DNA of 64,000 nt, taken from Polynucleobacter sp. MWH-Braz-FAM2G. Lineage in GTDB: Bacteria > Pseudomonadota > Gammaproteobacteria > Burkholderiales > Burkholderiaceae. Under the pieces are notes generated by a model. The model was not told the origin of the DNA and made no database searches. It was given only the letters and a program-made list of their open reading frames with translations. Position 1 is the stretch's first letter, and the number at the start of each line of letters is the position of its first letter. The stretch covers positions 682,001-746,000 of the forward strand of contig NZ_CP061300.1 in NCBI RefSeq assembly GCF_018687635.1, given 5' to 3'. Shown piece by piece: positions 60,146-64,000 of this stretch. Position numbers and translations under genes: made by a program.

Positions 60146-60901
60146 ATGAAGCAAATATTAGTTGGATTTCATGCGGTTCAAGCGCGTTTGCGAGTTGATC
60201 CAGATAGCTTAAAGTCGGTGTACTTCGATCCTAGTCGTCGCGATAGACGAATGGGTGACTTTCTAAAGCAAGCAGAAGAAATTTTGGGAGAGCGTTTACA
60301 TGCTGCTGATGCTGAGCGTCTTCATAAGCTTACTGGACATGACCGTCATCAGGGGGTAGTTGCCTTGGCTGAAAGGATGACCATTGCTCGCACGATTACT
60401 GAAGTCGTCGAGGACGTTGAAGGCGCTCAAGAGAAGCCTTTATTTTTAGTGTTGGATGGTGTTACCGATCCGCATAACTTTGGCGCCTGTCTGCGGGTAG
60501 CCGATGGCGCTGGCGTAGATGCGGTAGTCATCCCCAAAGATCGCTCCGCCTCCATTAATGCCACCGTCAGCAAAGTATCGAGTGGTGCATCAGAAGTGAT
60601 GCCTGTAATTACAGTAACTAACCTCGTGCGCAGCATGAAAGAGATGCAAGAGGCAGGTGTTTGGCTAATCGGTACTGATGATGAAGCCACTAAATCAATC
60701 TATGACATTGATCTTACCGGTTCCATTGGTATTGTGATGGGAGCAGAGGGTGAGGGAATGCGTCGCCTCACCCGAGAGAACTGCGATGAGCTGGTCCGCA
60801 TTCCTATGCAAGGTGTTGTCTCTAGTTTGAATGTATCAGTCGCAAGTGGCGTATGCTTGTATGAGGCATTAAGACAGCGCTTGGTAAAAGCTGCTAAGTA
60901 A
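60146..60901 (+). CDS. rlmB: 23S rRNA (guanosine-2251-2'-O)-methyltransferase RlmB
   Basis: SPOUT-class methyltransferase of 251 residues. N-terminal L30-like substrate-binding domain, then the trefoil-knot domain with [29 protein letters not shown] and [17 protein letters not shown]. It follows rnr by 19 bp, the usual rnr-rlmB pairing. Confidence 0.95.
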   Translation: MKQILVGFHAVQARLRVDPDSLKSVYFDPSRRDRRMGDFLKQAEEILGERLHAADAERLHKLTGHDRHQGVVALAERMTIARTITEVVEDVEGAQEKPLFLVLDGVTDPHNFGACLRVADGAGVDAVVIPKDRSASINATVSKVSSGASEVMPVITVTNLVRSMKEMQEAGVWLIGTDDEATKSIYDIDLTGSIGIVMGAEGEGMRRLTRENCDELVRIPMQGVVSSLNVSVASGVCLYEALRQRLVKAAK

Positions 60902-60936
60902 ACGATTTAAATAATGCGTACAAAAAGGAGTCAACC

Positions 60937-61125
60937 ATGAAATGCAATATTGGACATACTGATCGCGTACTACGCATGACTGTTGGCGTAACACTAATGG
61001 GTTTAGCCGGGTTTGGAATTACTGGTCCATGGGCTTGGATTGGGGTTATTCCTTTGTTAACCGGAATGATTGGTAACTGCCCCGCATATTCATTGCTAGG
61101 TATCAATACGTCCCAAAGAAAATAG
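60937..61125 (+). CDS. DUF2892 (YgaP-like) small membrane protein
   Basis: 62 residues with two hydrophobic helices (LRMTVGVTLMGLAGFG and WAWIGVIPLLTGMIG) and the family's CPAYSLLGINT end. DUF2892 proteins are small membrane domains sometimes fused to rhodaneses; this one is alone. Strong AAGGAG site at 60925-60930. Confidence 0.85.
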   Translation: MKCNIGHTDRVLRMTVGVTLMGLAGFGITGPWAWIGVIPLLTGMIGNCPAYSLLGINTSQRK

Positions 61126-61181
61126 TTAATCTGTTCAGATTGAGCTCATTTACGAGCTAGTTCACATGGAATTCTAGAAAA

Positions 61182-62282
61182 ATGTCGGCTACACTTTCTC
61201 CGGAGAAAAAATCCTTTCTTAAATATTGGGCAATTGGAATTTCGATCATCTATATATTGATCGCTATATTGGTGGTTTATATTGTCCAAGGTGAAAAAAG
61301 TTTTTCCAACAAAAATCATGCGCTACGCATGGATCCTAATGCAGTTGAGCCTGGCAAAACTCCTCCCGATCCACTGCCAAAAAATACCGACTTTAAGACA
61401 GTCAATGTTGGTATTTATTTAGATGGTATCGAAAACCTATCCATCTTAGATTCATATTGGACGCCTACTTTTTATATTTGGTTTCGATGGAAGGGGGATA
61501 AGTCACTTAATCCCGGTAAATACTTTAGGCTTGTCGACGGAAAAATCGAAAAGCAAGATCTTCAAGATAGTTACTCTGCTCCCGACGGTACCAACTATGA
61601 GCTTTATAAAGTGGTCGCCAAAGTCTCGAAATTCTTTAATACGACACGTGTCCCATTGGATGATCACATGCTCAATATTTATATTGAGGATTCCACCAAT
61701 GATGTTCGAAAGATGCGGTATGTAGCAGATTCATCGTCTGGAATTAGTTCTCGAGTAAAAATTCCTGGATACAACATTACCGGAATGAGTACGGTTGTGA
61801 AACCGCATACTTATAAAACTAGCTATGGAGACCCAAGGGTTGCTGAGGGTGCGCGGACTACATTTAGTGAATATAACTATGGGGTAACCATAAAACGTAA
61901 TAACATCGGCGTCTTTTTGAAACTCTTTGTTGGTTTGTATGCTGGAGTATTGCTGACTATATGTAGTTTTTATATCCATCCATCTGATACTGGCTCACGT
62001 TTTGCGTTGCCATCCGCCTCTTATTTTGGTGTGATTGCAAATGCCTATATGACAACCTCTTTGCTACCTCCTTCTGGATATTTTGGGTTGGCAGACTTAG
62101 TCACTTCAATAGGTTTATTTACGATCACCTTATGTGTGATTGCCTCATTAATATCGGTGTATTGTTTCCTGCAAAAAAATGAAAAAGAGTTTTCTCGTCA
62201 GGTTGACAAGGTTTCTCGCAGATACATTACAGTCGGATTTATAGCGGTAAATATTCTTTTGCCAGTTTGTGCTTTTTATTAG
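61182..62282 (+). CDS. pentameric ligand-gated ion-channel-like membrane protein
   Basis: 366 residues. N-terminal TM helix (about 15-37), then a beta-rich extracytoplasmic domain (about 70-238; SYWTPTFYIWFRWKGD and TTRVPLDDHMLNIYIED recall the ligand-binding fold), then four TM helices (about 241-265, 273-295, 303-330 and 347-366). This 1+domain+4 plan and the F-P-D-like RVPLDDH segment are what prokaryotic pentameric channels look like. There is no cysteine loop, normal for bacterial members. The extra N-terminal helix is unusual. Ligand and ion are unknown, and a non-channel role is possible. Confidence 0.6.
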   Translation: MSATLSPEKKSFLKYWAIGISIIYILIAILVVYIVQGEKSFSNKNHALRMDPNAVEPGKTPPDPLPKNTDFKTVNVGIYLDGIENLSILDSYWTPTFYIWFRWKGDKSLNPGKYFRLVDGKIEKQDLQDSYSAPDGTNYELYKVVAKVSKFFNTTRVPLDDHMLNIYIEDSTNDVRKMRYVADSSSGISSRVKIPGYNITGMSTVVKPHTYKTSYGDPRVAEGARTTFSEYNYGVTIKRNNIGVFLKLFVGLYAGVLLTICSFYIHPSDTGSRFALPSASYFGVIANAYMTTSLLPPSGYFGLADLVTSIGLFTITLCVIASLISVYCFLQKNEKEFSRQVDKVSRRYITVGFIAVNILLPVCAFY

Positions 62283-62312
62283 GAGCACTTAATCACTTTG
62301 CATCTTCGGTGG

Positions 62313-62373
62313 GGGCTCTATTTTCAAGATAGAGTCCTACAGATATCTGTCCTGAAAAGAAAAAATATCTGTA
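62313..62373. repeat. clustered inverted repeats between converging genes
   Basis: Two hairpins: GGGCTCTAT...ATAGAGTCC (62313-62321 and 62329-62337, one wobble pair) and TACAGATAT...ATATCTGTA (62338-62346 and 62365-62373), where the left arm also lies in the 12-bp palindrome ACAGATATCTGT. They may act as terminators for both the channel-like gene and tal. Confidence 0.5.
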
Positions 62374-62384
62374 ATGAGTCTAAA

Positions 62385-63362
62385 TTACTGAGCTAGCAGC
62401 ACTTCCAATTTCTCGGTATCAATACAGAAATTGCGGATGCCTTCCGCCAATTTTTCTGTAGCCATTGCATCATTATTAAGTTGTAAGCGGAAACTAGATT
62501 CATCTAACTTCAGCGGCGTAATGCCTTCTGTCTGCAGAGCTGCTTGAGCATTTGCTGCACTGAGTTTTTTCTCTACTACAGTATTATTTTGTTGAAGTTC
62601 GGCCAATAACTCGGGACTAATGGTGAGTAAATCTACGCCAGCAAGCTCCAGAATTTGGCTGGTGTTTCTGAAGCTGGCACCCATGATTTCTGTTGGAATG
62701 CCAAAGTGTTTGTAGTAGTGAAAAATTCTTTTTACTGAAGTGACGCCAGGATCATTTGCGCCGCCATTATTCATATCGCTCCAATTCGAGCCAAGTTTCG
62801 CTTTATACCAATCGGTAATACGTCCGACAAAAGGTGAGATGAGTTTGGCATTCGCAGCACCACAAGCGGCAGCTTGGACCAGCGAAAAGAGTAAAGTCAT
62901 ATTGCAATGAATGCCTTCCGCCTCTAATTGCTTGGCGGCAGCAATGCCCTCCCATGTGCCGGCTAACTTAATCAAAATGCGATTGCGGTTTATTCCATGG
63001 GATTCATATAAGGCGATTAAGTGTTTTGCTTTGGCTACAGTTCCCTTGGTGTCAAAGGAAAGTCTGGCATCTACTTCGGTTGAAACGCGTCCAGGAACAA
63101 TTTTGAGAATTTCAAGGCCGAAAGCTACCAAGATATAGTCAACCAAATCGGTTGGGCTCATGCCAGGATGCGCTTCCTTCACAGAGCGTACTAAATCTTG
63201 ATAGTTACTTTGCTGAGCAGCCTTCAGAATTAATGAAGGGTTGGTAGTGGCATCTTGAGGCTGAAAGACTTGCATGCGCTCAAAATCGCCAGTATCGGCT
63301 ACAACCGTGGTGAGTTTCTTGAGTTGCTCGAGTTGGCTTATTGCTGAAGAGGTGCTATTCAT
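62385..63362 (-). CDS. tal: transaldolase
   Basis: 325-residue pentose-phosphate enzyme of the TalB type. The Schiff-base lysine is in [26 protein letters not shown] holds the N-terminal catalytic Asp; CNMTLLFS and the C-terminal LTISPELL are typical. Minus strand, diverging from rpiA about 90 bp away. Confidence 0.96.
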   Translation of the reverse strand: MNSTSSAISQLEQLKKLTTVVADTGDFERMQVFQPQDATTNPSLILKAAQQSNYQDLVRSVKEAHPGMSPTDLVDYILVAFGLEILKIVPGRVSTEVDARLSFDTKGTVAKAKHLIALYESHGINRNRILIKLAGTWEGIAAAKQLEAEGIHCNMTLLFSLVQAAACGAANAKLISPFVGRITDWYKAKLGSNWSDMNNGGANDPGVTSVKRIFHYYKHFGIPTEIMGASFRNTSQILELAGVDLLTISPELLAELQQNNTVVEKKLSAANAQAALQTEGITPLKLDESSFRLQLNNDAMATEKLAEGIRNFCIDTEKLEVLLAQ

Positions 63363-63455
63363 GGGCTTGCTTGATGCTTTAAAGTAAATTTTTCGTCAAT
63401 ATCATATGATAGATGGAATAATTACTACCTTCCAGTAAAGGTGTTTAATAGGTAT

Positions 63456-64000
63456 ATGAATCAAGATCAGTTAAAGCAGATGGTGGGTGAGGCAGCTAGA
63501 GATGAGGTGCTAAAGCTGTCTGCTGGCCAGATTTTGGGTATTGGTACTGGATCTACAGCGAACTGCTTTATTGATGCTCTGGCGCCCAATAAAGATCATT
63601 TTGCTGGAACTGTTTCTAGTTCGAATGCAACTACTGAGCGCTTACTCAAGCATGGCTTCAAGGTTCTCAATCCCAATGATGTTCAAGAGCTTCCTGCCTA
63701 TGTAGATGGCGCTGACGAAATTGATCCAGCAGGTCACATGATTAAGGGCGGTGGTGGGGCGCTTACCAGAGAAAAGATTATTGCCTCCATGGCAAAGCAA
63801 TTTATATGTATTTGCGACTCTTCTAAGCAAGTTCCCGTGCTGGGCAATTTTGCCTTGCCAGTGGAAATCATTCCGCTTGCGCAGGGTGTGGTTACTCGAG
63901 AGTTGGAAAAGTTTGGTGGCAAAGTCAGTTTGCGTTTAGCAAAAAATACGCGCGCTGATTTAAATCAAACCCCTAGCGAACCTTTTGTCACCGATAACGG
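63456..64000 (+). CDS. rpiA: ribose-5-phosphate isomerase A (3' truncated)
   Basis: The reading frame runs from ATG 63456 through the window end, giving about 181 residues of an expected 220. [15 protein letters not shown] (phosphate loop), [10 protein letters not shown] (catalytic Asp pair) and [12 protein letters not shown] are RpiA motifs. Together with tal it forms a divergent pentose-phosphate pair. The last about 40 residues are outside the window. Confidence 0.95.
   Translation, partial: MNQDQLKQMVGEAARDEVLKLSAGQILGIGTGSTANCFIDALAPNKDHFAGTVSSSNATTERLLKHGFKVLNPNDVQELPAYVDGADEIDPAGHMIKGGGGALTREKIIASMAKQFICICDSSKQVPVLGNFALPVEIIPLAQGVVTRELEKFGGKVSLRLAKNTRADLNQTPSEPFVTDN

Overview
The window is a stretch of chromosome from a betaproteobacterium, most likely a Polynucleobacter-like member of the Burkholderiaceae. 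The main evidence is the order ndk-rlmN-ispG-hisS-yfgM-bamB-der-hfq-hflX-hflK-hflC-hisZ-purA, a betaproteobacterial arrangement (hisZ and purA after hflKC). Moderate GC, compact genes, frequent stop/start overlaps (ATGA, TAATG) and many TTG starts fit a streamlined freshwater member of that group. The species is inferred, not proven. Nearly all the DNA is ordinary chromosomal housekeeping; I see no prophage, transposase, CRISPR array or rRNA operon.

Region by region. 1-5820: an AddB/AddA-like helicase-nuclease pair for double-strand-break repair; the addB-like gene is cut by the window start. 5.9-7.5 kb: a TPR membrane protein and a DUF1993 protein. 7.5-9.5 kb (minus): a tartrate dehydrogenase-like enzyme and a Bug-type solute-binding protein. 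9.67-11.5 kb: a LexA box followed by umuD-like and umuC (SOS translesion polymerase). 11.6-15.3 kb: small and poorly known genes, including two unlisted single-TM microproteins, an ExoX-like exonuclease and a YkgJ protein. 15.3-18.3 kb: 4.5S SRP RNA, dnaX, ybaB, recR. 18.3-19.1 kb: an orphan ParD-like antitoxin facing a dinJ-yafQ toxin-antitoxin pair with a palindromic operator. 19.4-26.9 kb: an OprB-like porin and a three-gene heavy-metal RND efflux system (CzcC/B/A or CusC/B/A type). 26.9-31.5 kb: surE-pcm-nlpD, a PolB-type exonuclease and rlmD. 31.6-32.5 kb: a microprotein and a Bax-inhibitor-1 family protein. 32.8-49.3 kb: the long ndk-to-purA cluster and malate synthase G. 49.4-57.4 kb: accessory genes (papain-like candidate, K+ channel-like protein, MFS transporter, dienelactone hydrolase, bestrophin-like protein, APC permease, periplasmic amidohydrolase, small lipoprotein). 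57.5-64 kb: tRNA-Leu(CAG), rnr, rlmB, a DUF2892 protein, a pentameric-channel-like protein, transaldolase and the start of rpiA.

Several groups of genes work together. BamB, the YfgM-like protein, NlpD, the SRP RNA and HflKC serve the envelope. Der, RlmN, RlmB, RlmD and HflX serve the ribosome. Hfq and RNase R act on RNA. DnaX, YbaB, RecR, AddAB-like and UmuDC replicate and repair DNA. HisZ implies the short-form HisG/HisZ ATP phosphoribosyltransferase elsewhere in the genome. Transaldolase and RpiA are divergent pentose-phosphate genes.

Points most worth checking: an apparent non-AUG (CTG) start for hflX; a pentameric ligand-gated-channel-like protein; a papain-like protein of unknown role; three single-TM microproteins with good ribosome binding sites; a 22-bp degenerate tandem repeat ahead of ybaB; and missing neighbours at familiar loci (no rpoS after nlpD, no pilF/rodZ between rlmN and ispG). 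I did not find a convincing new multi-gene system.
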